Positions 19,354 to 29,049 of a DNA stretch of 64,000 bases are shown in pieces. The stretch is from DATMER01 sp040349255 (GTDB lineage Bacteria; Acidobacteriota; Thermoanaerobaculia; Multivoradales; UBA5704). Both the position numbers and the translations under genes were made by a program. Numbering within the stretch: position 1 is the stretch's first letter; each line of letters starts with the position of its first letter. The notes beneath the pieces are model-generated. The model saw nothing but the letters and a program-made list of their open reading frames with translations, was not told the DNA's origin and did not search any database. The stretch lies in contig JBEQUE010000082.1 in assembly GCA_040349255.1 (NCBI GenBank), positions 19,691 to 83,690 on the forward strand. Reading direction: 5' to 3'.

Positions 19354-19925
19354 TCGTCGTAGCAGAGGGTCTTGACCTGGGACCGGTAGAGTCCGGCCTG
19401 CTCGTCGACCGGCTCGAAGACCGTACAGTGGTCCATCTCCCCGCCGTAGACGTGGAGGGTCAGCGAGACCCGGTCCTTGCCGGGGTTCGACAGGATGTGG
19501 TGCTCCAGCGGCGGGATGAGCGCGCCCGCCGAGCCGGCCGTGGCGCCGAGCACCTCGCGGCCCGCGAAGCGGAAGACGCCCGGCGCGGGCTCCTCCAGCA
19601 TCTCGAAGCGCTGCACCGCCATCTCGCCTTCGAGCACGCCCTCGACGCACCAGATGCCGGCGTGGTCGTGCAGCGCCGTCCGCTGGCCCGGCGCCCAGGT
19701 CATCACCAGGGCCGTGAAGCCGAGCTCGGGGTCGCGGTAGAGGAGCCTCCGCGAGTAGCCGTCCGGCTTCACGCGGTGGAAGCGCTCCGGGAAGATCAGT
19801 CCCTCGGACGGGATGAACGACTCCAGCGTGTCCTTGATCCGCCCGGTGATGGCGGAGACCTCGCCCAGCCGCACGGCGTCGCGGAGCTGCTCGATCAAGG
19901 GGGCAACCACGGTTTCAGCCTGCAT
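19350..19925 (-). CDS. Cysteine dioxygenase (cupin)
   Basis: 191 residues of the type I cysteine dioxygenase family. The iron-binding histidines are H86 and H88 (ALHDHAG) and H142 or H143 (PLEHHILSN). C93 (IWCVEG) and Y160 (LHVYGG) lie at the positions of the Cys-Tyr crosslink known in the mammalian enzyme; many bacterial homologues lack that cysteine, so this one may form the crosslinked cofactor. Reaction: L-cysteine + O2 to cysteine sulfinate. It is coupled by a 4-bp overlap to the sulfite oxidase gene and starts 23 bp after speA, so all three are probably co-transcribed. Confidence 0.9.
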   Translation of the reverse strand: MQAETVVAPLIEQLRDAVRLGEVSAITGRIKDTLESFIPSEGLIFPERFHRVKPDGYSRRLLYRDPELGFTALVMTWAPGQRTALHDHAGIWCVEGVLEGEMAVQRFEMLEEPAPGVFRFAGREVLGATAGSAGALIPPLEHHILSNPGKDRVSLTLHVYGGEMDHCTVFEPVDEQAGLYRSQVKTLCYDE

Positions 19926-19948
19926 ACGTCCTCCTTCCCGACCCGAAT

Positions 19949-21865
<1,917 letters not shown>

Positions 21866-21952
21866 CTCGTGCGGAGACTCCTTTCTTCTTGCTGCCAGGG
21901 GGAGCGCCAGGAGGACCCTGAATCGGATCCGGCCGACGACGATACCACGAAC

Positions 21953-22666
21953 CTAGGGCATCGCCTTTTTTCGAGGGGCAAGGACGAACAGGTGCTGGGA
22001 AGGCAGGTCCTCGAGCGTCCGCTCCAGCACGAACCCGCCGGCGGTCCACTCGGCGGTCACCTGCTCGACCGACATGCGGTGGTCCAGCGAGATGTGGCTC
22101 GCCGAGCTGCCCTCCAGGCGGTATTCCACCAGGGCCACCCGGCCGCCCGGCTTGAGCGCCTCGCGGATCTTCCCGAGCATGACCTCGGGCTGCTGGAACT
22201 CGTGGTAGACGTCCACCAGCAGCACCCAGTCGAACGTCTTCGCGGGCAGCTTCAGGTCGGTCTCCGTGCCGAGCACGGTGACGATGTTCCCGATCCCGTC
22301 CTTCGCCGCCAGCTCCTTGAGCCGCTCCAGCATCTCGGGCTGGATGTCGTTCGCATAGACCTTGCCGGAGGGGGCCACGGCGCGGGCGAGGCGCCGCGAG
22401 TAGAAGCCGGTGCCGGCGCCGATATCCGCCACCACGTCGCCGTCCTCGAGACCCATGGCGGCGATCGTCACCTCCGGCCTCTCCAGCTCGGCTCGGCCCT
22501 CGCGCTCCAGCCAGTCGGCACCCCCGCCCTCGGCTTTCAGCACCTGGGCGGGCTGGCGCTCGGGAGGCTCGGGGGTGCTCTGCGGCTGGGCGGCGGGCGA
22601 GGGCGCGCAAGCCCACCCGAAAAGCAGGCCCAGGAGCAGGAGGCGGGAGGCGGGCATCCGGGACAT
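21953..22666 (-). CDS. Exported class I SAM-dependent methyltransferase
   Basis: 237 residues. The N-terminus is a lipoprotein-like signal (LLLLGLLFGWAC, cysteine at about 20; the lipobox is imperfect) followed by a Pro/Gln-rich linker. Then a Rossmann methyltransferase: DIGAGTGFYS is the SAM loop, NDI the acid at strand 2, and VDVYHEF at strand 4. Such envelope-directed methyltransferases with the VYHEFQQPEVML motif recur in bacteria, but the substrate is unknown, and how SAM would reach the periplasm is unclear; the N-terminus may instead be a membrane anchor. Starts 9 bp after the nucleotidase stop. Confidence 0.75.
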   Translation of the reverse strand: MSRMPASRLLLLGLLFGWACAPSPAAQPQSTPEPPERQPAQVLKAEGGGADWLEREGRAELERPEVTIAAMGLEDGDVVADIGAGTGFYSRRLARAVAPSGKVYANDIQPEMLERLKELAAKDGIGNIVTVLGTETDLKLPAKTFDWVLLVDVYHEFQQPEVMLGKIREALKPGGRVALVEYRLEGSSASHISLDHRMSVEQVTAEWTAGGFVLERTLEDLPSQHLFVLAPRKKAMP

Positions 22667-22675
22667 GGAGAAAGA

Positions 22676-24349
22676 CTACTCCATTCCGCCCGAGCTCCGC
22701 GCCAGGCAGGTCCTGGCCGTCCCGGGCTCGCCGGGCTGGCAGACGCGGCCCTCGTTCTTCGGCGCGATGCCCTGGGGGTTGGCGGCGCGCAGAGCGGCCA
22801 CGACCACCTCCTTGAGGTCGCGGCCGTCCGCGGCGCAGCTCTTCACGATCTGCGCGGGGTCGAGCATGATGTAGCCGTCCTGGTCGCCGATCTCCGGGTT
22901 GACCAGGTAGTCGTCCACCGCGGCCAGGATCTCCTCGTCCGGGCGCACCGGTCGCGGGCCCTGCGGCGTGAGCAGGGTGAGGCCCGTCGCCGTCCGCGCG
23001 TGCGTGTCGTGGATCCAGGCGAAGCCCGAGATCTGCAGCCAGCTCCCGCTCCCCGGCCAGGCCCGCAGCGACTGCTCCGCCACCTGCTGCAGCGTCGCGC
23101 CGTCGATCTTCACCAGCCGCAGCGGCGTCTCGTACCCGAACAGCTCCTCGACGTGCCGCCGGGTGATGCGGGTGCCGGCCGGCAGGTCCTGGTTGAGCCG
23201 CAGCGAGCCCGAGTTGATGAACGCCACCTGGGCGCCGCAGGGCTCCATCTCCTTCTTCATCAGGTCCGCCACCCAGTCGCCCATCGAGGTTTCCTGGCGG
23301 CGGATCTTGGTCTCCTCGGCTTCGAGGAGCGTCCGGGTGGAGCCGTAGAGCTCGCCCAGGCAGCCGGGCTCGGCCTTCGCCTTGGCGCAGAACTCCTGCT
23401 CGTGCTTCGCCTGCCAGTCGCCGACCAGCGCGAGCGTGTCCGGGTCCGGTTTCGGATCGACGCCGGAGAGCGTCCGGAATTCGTGCTTCACGTCCAGCCG
23501 GCCGTTGCGGTCCAGGCTGAGCCGGATCACGGAAGCCGTCCGGGCGTCCGCGTCGGCCTTGAGCACGAGCCGCTTGCCCACCTCGATGACCATCCTCTCG
23601 TGGTCGTGGCCGCCGACGATCAGGTCGGGCCCGTCGTCGCCGAGATCCTCCAGCAGCTCGCGGTCGTCCGAGAAATTGAGGTGGGTGAGCGCGACCACCA
23701 CCTCGGCGCCCTGCCTGCGCAGCTCGGCGGTCAGCTCCTTCGCCGTGGCCTCCGGGCCGGTGAACTGCGCGTACTGGACGCCCTCGGTCGGAATCGTCAG
23801 GCCGAAGATCCCGATCCGGATGCCGCCGCTCTCGACCAGCGCGGTGCGGGACAGGTTCGGGGCCGCGACCAGCGGCTTGCCGTCGTCACCCGCCTTGAAG
23901 GTCACGTTGCCGCCGAGCCAGCGGAACTGGGACTCCCCGATCCGCTTCGCGAGCATCGGAGCATCCTTCATCTTGGTCTTCTCGAACTCGTGGTTGCCGA
24001 AGACCGCGATCATCCGGTCGTCGAAGGCCGCCGGGTCGCCGTCCAGGTCGTTGAGGACAGCCACCATCTGCTCGCCGTTGTACATGCGGCTCGCGAAGCT
24101 CGGGAAGAGGAAGTCGCCGCCGTGCAGGAGGAGCAGGTCGGGATGATCCTTCTCCAGCTCCTTGCGCAGCGACCGGACGCGGGCCAGGCCGGCCACGCGG
24201 CCCTCTTCGAGCCCTTCGATGCGGTAGACGTCGTTGATCGCCAGGAGGACGGCGGTTCGGGTCCCCGGCGCGGTTGTCTGGGGGGCACGCGGGCCGGGCG
24301 AGGCACAGGCGCCCAGGACGAGCGCCAGGGCGAGAAGCTTGCGGATCAT
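22676..24349 (-). CDS. 5'-nucleotidase/metallophosphatase lipoprotein
   Basis: 557 residues. A lipobox (LVLGAC) predicts lipid attachment at C15. The N-terminal calcineurin-like metallophosphatase domain shows AINDVYRIEG, LLLHGGDFLFPS, FGNHEFE and GGHDHE metal-ligand motifs; the C-terminal 5'-nucleotidase domain (about 330-530) has the FINSGSLRLNQDLPAG and TPLRLVKIDGATL segments that bind the nucleoside. It should dephosphorylate nucleotides or UDP-sugars in the periplasm for salvage. The middle gene of a three-gene unit (7-bp and 9-bp gaps). Confidence 0.9.
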   Translation of the reverse strand: MIRKLLALALVLGACASPGPRAPQTTAPGTRTAVLLAINDVYRIEGLEEGRVAGLARVRSLRKELEKDHPDLLLLHGGDFLFPSFASRMYNGEQMVAVLNDLDGDPAAFDDRMIAVFGNHEFEKTKMKDAPMLAKRIGESQFRWLGGNVTFKAGDDGKPLVAAPNLSRTALVESGGIRIGIFGLTIPTEGVQYAQFTGPEATAKELTAELRRQGAEVVVALTHLNFSDDRELLEDLGDDGPDLIVGGHDHERMVIEVGKRLVLKADADARTASVIRLSLDRNGRLDVKHEFRTLSGVDPKPDPDTLALVGDWQAKHEQEFCAKAKAEPGCLGELYGSTRTLLEAEETKIRRQETSMGDWVADLMKKEMEPCGAQVAFINSGSLRLNQDLPAGTRITRRHVEELFGYETPLRLVKIDGATLQQVAEQSLRAWPGSGSWLQISGFAWIHDTHARTATGLTLLTPQGPRPVRPDEEILAAVDDYLVNPEIGDQDGYIMLDPAQIVKSCAADGRDLKEVVVAALRAANPQGIAPKNEGRVCQPGEPGTARTCLARSSGGME

Positions 24350-24356
24350 GGGTTTT

Positions 24357-24776
24357 TCAGTCCTCTTCTTCCAGCTCTTCGGGAGTCAAGGGGCGTTCGG
24401 GCAGCGGGCGCTCCACGATGCGGTAGTCGCTGACGATCCGGCCGCCGATCAGGTGCTCCTGGAGGATGCGCTCCAGGACGGGCGGCTCGCAGTGGCCATA
24501 CCAGACGCCATCCGGGTAGACGACCGCGATGGGTCCGCCGTCGCAGATGTCCAGGCAGTTGGCCCGGGTGGCGTAGACGCCGCCCTTCTTCGACAGGCCC
24601 AGCTCGCGCAGGCGCTGCTGGAGGTACTTCCAGGACCTCACCGTGCTCTTGCGGCTGGCGCAGCGGGCCTTGGTCGGGTCGCAGCAGAGGAAGATGTGGC
24701 GCTCGATGCGGTCGAGGCGGAGCTTCTCCGCGGTCCTGCGCTGCTTCCTGACGACTTCCTTGAGCGACTTGGTCAT
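24357..24776 (-). CDS. Thioredoxin-like [2Fe-2S] ferredoxin
   Basis: 139 residues of the shethna/HoxF-NuoE-like fold. The cluster cysteines are visible in HIFLCCDPTKARCAS (about 28-42) and NCLDICDGGP (about 73-82); the VYPDGVWYGHC segment follows. An acidic C-terminal tail (LTPEELEEED) and a basic N-terminus flank the domain. The partner redox enzyme is not encoded here; it heads the operon with the nucleotidase and methyltransferase, to which it has no obvious metabolic link. Confidence 0.85.
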   Translation of the reverse strand: MTKSLKEVVRKQRRTAEKLRLDRIERHIFLCCDPTKARCASRKSTVRSWKYLQQRLRELGLSKKGGVYATRANCLDICDGGPIAVVYPDGVWYGHCEPPVLERILQEHLIGGRIVSDYRIVERPLPERPLTPEELEEED

Positions 24777-24836
24777 CCGTCCCGCTCCCCGTCGGGGGCC
24801 CCTACTCTACCAGCCTCCGGGTGCTAGCATGTTTCC

Positions 24837-26231
24837 ATGCGCCGCCTGTTGTTCTTGCTCCCCTTTCTCGCCGTCCTGTCTCCAGCCGTCGCGGCTCCGG
24901 AGCGCCCGAACATCCTCCTGATCCTGACCGACGACCAGACGCTGGAGTCGATGCGGGTGATGGAGAAGACCCTCCACCTGCTGGGCGAGGAGGGGACGAC
25001 GTTCCGGAACAGCTTCGTCTCCTATCCGATGTGCTGCCCGTCCCGGGCCACGGGGCTCACGGGCCAGTACGCCCACAATCATGGCGTGATGTCCAACAAA
25101 TCGCCGGAAGGGGGCTTTCACCGCCTGGACAGCTCGAACACGCTGCCGGTCTGGCTGCAGGCGGCGGGCTACCGCACGGCCCACGTGGGCAAGTATCTGA
25201 ACGGCTACACCGGACCGAAGGTCCCGCAGGGATGGTCGCGCTGGTTCGGCCTGTCCGATCCGACCACATACCTGATGTATGGCTATCTGGCCATCGTCAA
25301 CGGAAAGCGGGTGCGCTACGGCGAGTCGGAGGCCGACTACCAGACCGACGTCCTGGCGGCGAAGGCGGAGGCGATCCTGCGCGATTTCGCCCGCGACAAG
25401 GCGCATCGGCCGTTCTTCCTGAGCGTGGCGCCCCTCGCCCCGCACACGGAACGCAGCGACGAGGCCGGGCAGGGGACGCCGCCGCGGCCGGCTCCGCGCC
25501 ACGAGGGGCGGTTCGCGGACGAGCCGATGCCGGAGAAGGCGTCCTTCGACGAGGCCGACGTCTCCGACAAGCCGGGCCACATCCAGAGGTTCCCCCGTCT
25601 GAGCCCGGCGAAGAAGGAGGCGGTCCTGCGCTCCTACCGCGCCCGCCTCGCCTCGCTCCTGGCCGTCGACGACCTGGTGGAGCGCCTGGTCACGGCCCTC
25701 GAGGAGACCGGCCAGCTCGACCATACGGTGATCCTCTTCACCTCGGACAACGGCTTCCTGCTCGGCGAGCACCGCGTCCCGGACGGCAAGCTGCTCCCCT
25801 ATGAAGAGTCCATCCGGGTGCCGCTGATCGTCCGCGGCGGGGGGTTCCCGGCGGGCGCCACGGCCCTCCAGCCGGTCGCCAACATCGACCTCGCGCCGAC
25901 CATCGTGGCTTTCACCGGGGCCCGCGCCCGGCGGCAGATGGATGGGCGCTCGCTCCTCCCCCTGGCCCTGGATCCCACCGAGGGCCGGGATCGGGACCTG
26001 CTCCTCGAAGGGTTCAGCCGCAACTCGGCCCGGCCGTCCTACGAGGCGATCCGCACCCCGCGCTGGCTGTGGGTGGAGTACCGCAACGGTTCCCGCGAGC
26101 TCTACGACCTGGAGGCGGACCCCCTGCAGCTCCGCAGCCGGCACGGAGACCCGGCCCTGGCCGCGGTGCAGGCCGACCTCGCCCGGCGGCTCGCGAAGCT
26201 GCGGACCTGCGCGGGCGCGACCTGCCGGTAG
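24837..26231 (+). CDS. Exported arylsulfatase-family sulfatase
   Basis: 464 residues with a Sec signal (1-19, ending AVAA). The sulfatase core starts at NILLILTDDQ (metal-binding DD at 32-33). The active-site motif C66-C-P-S-R70 supplies the formylglycine precursor C66, which needs a maturation enzyme not present in this window. HTERSD (about 201) and TSDNGF (about 303) give further metal and catalytic residues. Closest in pattern to N-acetylglucosamine-6-sulfatase/choline-sulfatase-like S1 enzymes; the true substrate is unknown. A REP-like hairpin follows the stop codon. Confidence 0.9.
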   Translation: MRRLLFLLPFLAVLSPAVAAPERPNILLILTDDQTLESMRVMEKTLHLLGEEGTTFRNSFVSYPMCCPSRATGLTGQYAHNHGVMSNKSPEGGFHRLDSSNTLPVWLQAAGYRTAHVGKYLNGYTGPKVPQGWSRWFGLSDPTTYLMYGYLAIVNGKRVRYGESEADYQTDVLAAKAEAILRDFARDKAHRPFFLSVAPLAPHTERSDEAGQGTPPRPAPRHEGRFADEPMPEKASFDEADVSDKPGHIQRFPRLSPAKKEAVLRSYRARLASLLAVDDLVERLVTALEETGQLDHTVILFTSDNGFLLGEHRVPDGKLLPYEESIRVPLIVRGGGFPAGATALQPVANIDLAPTIVAFTGARARRQMDGRSLLPLALDPTEGRDRDLLLEGFSRNSARPSYEAIRTPRWLWVEYRNGSRELYDLEADPLQLRSRHGDPALAAVQADLARRLAKLRTCAGATCR

Positions 26232-26242
26232 GGTGGTGGCCC

Positions 26243-26290
26243 CCCTCTCCCCCGATCTCGGGGGAGAGGGCCGGGGAGAGGGGGAACGGG
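26243..26290. repeat. REP-like palindromic element (also a likely terminator)
   Basis: A perfect 12-bp stem (CCCTCTCCCCCG, 26243-26254, with its complement at 26259-26270) around a 4-nt loop, followed by CCGGGGAGAGGGGGAACGGG. Nearly the same string occurs at 63952-63998, and related strings lie inside the topoisomerase-RecQ gene (53160-53370), so it is a dispersed family. Confidence 0.75.
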
Positions 26291-26318
26291 ATCAAACTTC
26301 GATATAAACTTCGCCCCC

Positions 26319-27317
26319 ATGCGCAACGGCTATCCGCTGGTCGAGCTTCACCGTCACCTGGACGGCAACGTCCGACTCGAAACCGTCCTGGACCTCGGCC
26401 GGCAGCACAACGTGGACCTGCCGGCCTGGACCCTGGAGGAGCTTCGCCCCTACGTCCAGATCGTGGACCGCGAGCCGAGCCTCCTCGACTTCCTGGCCAA
26501 GTTCGAGATGCTCTGCCGCGTCATGGTGGACTACGACGCGGTGCGCCGGATCGTCCGGGAGAACGTGGAGGACGCGGTCCGCGAGGGGATCGACTACATC
26601 GAGCTGCGCTTCAGCCCGCGCTTCATGGCCGAGCGCTACGGGCTCGACGTGCTCGGCGTGGCCGAGGCCGCCTGCGACGCGCTGGAGGAGGCCCGCGGGC
26701 TGACCTCCAGGGCGAAGCTGATCGGCATCGTCTCGCGCCACTACGGACCCGAAGCGGCCTGGGGCGAGCTCGAAGCCGCGATCCGGCTGAAGGACCGGGG
26801 CATCGTGGCGCTCGACCTGGCCGGCGACGAGGGCAACTTCCCCGGCGAGCTGTTCGTGGACCACTTCCGCAAGGCGCGGGAGGCCGGGCTCCACGTGATC
26901 GCCCACGCCGGCGAGGCGGCCGGACCGGAGAGCGTCCGCCAGGCCGTGCTCGGCCTCGGAGCGGAGCGCATCGGCCACGGCATCCGGTCGGTCGAGGACC
27001 CGGCGGTGATCGACCTGCTGCTGGAGCGCGGCATCCCGCTGGAGGTCTGCCCGACCAGCAACGTCCAGACGAGCACGGTGCCGGACCTGGCGTCCCACCC
27101 GCTGCCCGAGCTGCTCGCCCGCGGCCTCTCCGTCAGCCTGAACACGGACGACCCGAGCATCAGCGGCATCGACCTGGCGCACGAGTACCGCGCCGCCCGG
27201 GAGGCGCTGGGCCTCGGCGAGGACGACCTGCGCAAGCTCCAGGAGAACGCGGTGGCCGCTGCCTTCCTCACGGCCGAGGAGCGCGCGGACCTCCTCGGCA
27301 TCATCCCCTCTTACTGA
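26319..27317 (+). CDS. add: Adenosine deaminase
   Basis: 332 residues, usual length. Zinc ligands are H11 and H13 in ELHRHLDG; H-A-G-E (about 196-199) supplies the third histidine and the catalytic glutamate, and LNTDDPSIS (about 271-279) the last metal ligand pair. The GHGI segment is also present. It deaminates adenosine (or a modified adenosine) to inosine in the cytosol, and would work with the 5'-nucleotidase encoded 2 kb away in purine salvage. The H-NS-family gene starts 21 bp after its stop, so the two may share a transcript. Confidence 0.93.
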   Translation: MRNGYPLVELHRHLDGNVRLETVLDLGRQHNVDLPAWTLEELRPYVQIVDREPSLLDFLAKFEMLCRVMVDYDAVRRIVRENVEDAVREGIDYIELRFSPRFMAERYGLDVLGVAEAACDALEEARGLTSRAKLIGIVSRHYGPEAAWGELEAAIRLKDRGIVALDLAGDEGNFPGELFVDHFRKAREAGLHVIAHAGEAAGPESVRQAVLGLGAERIGHGIRSVEDPAVIDLLLERGIPLEVCPTSNVQTSTVPDLASHPLPELLARGLSVSLNTDDPSISGIDLAHEYRAAREALGLGEDDLRKLQENAVAAAFLTAEERADLLGIIPSY

Positions 27318-27338
27318 GATTCAGGAGGACTCCCTTTC

Positions 27339-27677
27339 ATGGCGAAGATCGACCTTTCCAAGCTTTCGATCCCGGAGCTGCAGGAGCTGGCCAAGGACAT
27401 CGAGCAGGAGATCGTCGCGCGGCGCGAGCAGGAGCGGGAGAGCGTCCTCTCCCAGATGCGCGAGCTGGCCGGCAGCATCGGCCTGTCGCTCGAGGACCTT
27501 CTCAAGCAGGAGCGCGGCCGCTCTCCGCGCGCCGCGGCCGGTCCGGTGGCCGCGAAGTACCGGCACCCCGAGAACCCCGGCCTCACCTGGGCCGGCCGCG
27601 GCAAACGTCCGCAGTGGGTCAACGAGTGGCTCGACTCCGGCAAGACGCTGGACGAGTTGGAGTCCGGCGGAGAGTAG
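27339..27677 (+). CDS. H-NS-family nucleoid protein
   Basis: 112 residues in the H-NS arrangement: an N-terminal coiled coil (about 5-60) for oligomerisation, a flexible Arg/Ala linker, and a C-terminal DNA-binding domain with KYRHPENPGLTWAGRGKRPQW, the family's conserved AT-hook-like loop. H-NS proteins silence AT-rich horizontally acquired DNA. It lies immediately before an AT-richer island (27.8-32.9 kb). RBS AGGAGG upstream. Confidence 0.9.
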   Translation: MAKIDLSKLSIPELQELAKDIEQEIVARREQERESVLSQMRELAGSIGLSLEDLLKQERGRSPRAAAGPVAAKYRHPENPGLTWAGRGKRPQWVNEWLDSGKTLDELESGGE

Positions 27678-27692
27678 CAAAGCAGGAGCTGA

Positions 27693-27719
27693 GGGGCCTG
27701 CCCCCGCCCGGCAGGCCCC
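27693..27719 (+). terminator. Terminator of the H-NS-family gene
   Basis: A perfect 10-bp stem GGGGCCTGCC / GGCAGGCCCC (27693-27702 / 27710-27719) with a 7-nt loop, 15 bp after the stop codon; the following sequence is pyrimidine-rich (ACTCCTTTCC) without a clean T-run. Confidence 0.7.
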
Positions 27720-27843
27720 GACTCCTTTCCATCGATTGTCAATGAACCCTGACGACTACCCTGCCAACCCACTCTCCTACGGATAAGCCGGCCGGGCCGT
27801 CGCCTTCAGCCATCGAAGGCCGCAAAAGCCTGTAGATCGCGGC

Positions 27844-28164
27844 GCAACGTTCCTTTCCCGCCAACAACCTTGTTTTGCCCTGGATAACCTTGCGTCGCGG
27901 CGGATAACCTTGTTTCGCCGTAGATAAGGTTGTTTTGCCATGGATAACCTTGTTCCGCCGCAAACAACCTGAAGCCGTCGCGGATCAACCTTGTTTTGCC
28001 ACGAACAACCTTGTGCCCCCGTGAACAACCTTATTTTGTCCCCAACAACCTTGTGCCGCCGCGGATAACCTTGTTTTGCCGCGGATAACGTTACGTCGTC
28101 GCGGATAACGTTACGTCGTCGCCAACAACCTTCCGTCGCCTTGGATAAGCCTTCCGGCCCTTCT
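27844..28164. repeat. Degenerate tandem array, 20-bp period, about 16 units
   Basis: Sixteen units with consensus near ATAACCTTGTTTTGCCGCGG start at 27844, 27864, 27884, 27904, 27924, 27944, 27964, 27984, 28005, 28025, 28045, 28065, 28085, 28105, 28125 and 28145; only one step deviates (21 bp). The box AYAACCTT is the best conserved part; one unit (27924) has AAGG instead of CCTT. Weaker GGATAAGCC-type flanks occur at 27781 and 28143. All three minus frames stay open because of the period, so open frames here are not evidence of coding. No gene is seen between 27720 and the decayed nuclease gene at about 28515. Confidence 0.85.
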
Positions 28165-28220
28165 CCTACCCTCACTATCCGCCGTTCGAGGTGTCCTCTC
28201 TATATAAGAGTTGCCGCTGG

Positions 28221-28305
28221 GCCGATTTTCAGGACAAACAGGTGCAGACAAATTTCATGCCATCTTCAGAGGGGGTGATTTGGGCACAAAAGTGCCGATT
28301 TTCAG
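28221..28305. repeat. Possible insertion-sequence end remnant
   Basis: GCCGATTTTCAG occurs twice in direct orientation (28221-28232 and 28294-28305) in a low-GC stretch that also contains TTGGGCACAAAAGTGCC. Repeated motifs of this kind occur at IS21-type ends, but no transposase is present, so the assignment is weak. Confidence 0.3.
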
Positions 28306-28368
28306 AGGTGGGAATAAACCGGCCTCGCCCCTACGTAGTAGGGGGCGCGTTGCAGAAGCAGGGTTCCT

Positions 28369-28493
28369 TGACAACTGAATCCGAGCGGTGGCCGCCGAGG
28401 CCAAGGACGCCACCGCTCCACCCCCGGGGACCCGCCGCCTGTCGAGGGCGGCGGGTCCGTGCCGGGGGTTTTGCGGAGCCGGGTTGCTCCGCA
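28369..28493 (+). other. Cluster of three GC-rich hairpins (structured element, copy 1)
   Basis: Starting at TTGACAA (28369-28375), three perfect stems follow: 28383-28392/28409-28418 (10 bp), 28428-28439/28447-28458 (12 bp) and 28472-28479/28486-28493 (8 bp). The first hairpin and the preceding TTGACAA are closely similar to a second element at 56320-56388. It precedes the decayed DUF1016 gene. It may be a regulatory RNA, a MITE-like repeat or a leader. Confidence 0.5.
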
Positions 28494-28514
28494 CACCTCG
28501 GGACCGGGGTTTTG

Positions 28515-29045
28515 GTGGTGCTGTGTACTGGGACATTGGCCGCCGGCTCTTGGACCGGCAGGAACGCGCTGGCTGGGGAGCCAAGGTCATCGACCGCCTC
28601 TCCGCCGACTTGCGGGAATCTAATCCCAAGGAACTTGAAGTATATGCGCGCATTTGCGGCTGCATGGCCGGAACGGGCAATTGTGCAACGGGTCGTTGCA
28701 CAATTGCCTTGGCGCCAGAATATCGCTCTGTTGGAACGCCTGGACGATGAGAGCACGCGCCTCTGGTACGCCGAGCAGACGCTGCTCCATAGATGGCCAC
28801 ACCCTGTGCTCAGCCTACACATCGAGGGCTTGGGCTCACGTACGCCACGGCAGGGCCCTTACCAACTTCAAGGCCACGCTGCCGCCCGAAGATTCGGACA
28901 TGGCCGCTCAGGTATTCAAGGCCTCTACCTCTTTGACTTCCTGGGCACTGCTGATCCGCGGCGGGAGCGTGAGGTCGAGCAGGTGCTGATCGACCAGTTT
29001 CAGGGTTTTCTGATCGTGCTCGGCAGCGGCGTAGGGCTTATTAGC
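28515..29045 (+). pseudogene. Decayed DUF1016 (YhcG-type) nuclease gene
   Basis: Parts of one DUF1016 N-terminal domain are spread over the three plus frames: YWDIGRRLLDRQERAGWG and VIDRLSADLRES (near 28525-28620), then in another frame NLKYMRAFAAAWPE, VAQLPWRQNIALLERLDD and WYAEQTLLHRWPHPVL (near 28625-28840), then TNFKATLPPEDSDMAAQVFK (near 28855-28920), then LFDFLGTADPRREREVEQ (near 28925-28990). At least three frameshifts are needed, and the C-terminal PD-(D/E)XK nuclease part is absent: homology ends near LGSGVG, just before the convergent DUF2326 gene. So the gene is inactive, a relic of an accessory or defence island. Confidence 0.8.
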
Positions 29046-29049
29046 TACA

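Noticed and set aside
27844..28164. CRISPR array
   Set aside because: Units are directly adjacent, 20 bp, with no repeat-spacer alternation and no cas genes.
27777..28175. Minus-strand open frame of 132 codons within the 20-bp array
   Set aside because: All three minus frames are open because of the repeat period; there is no RBS, and the composition is that of the repeat.
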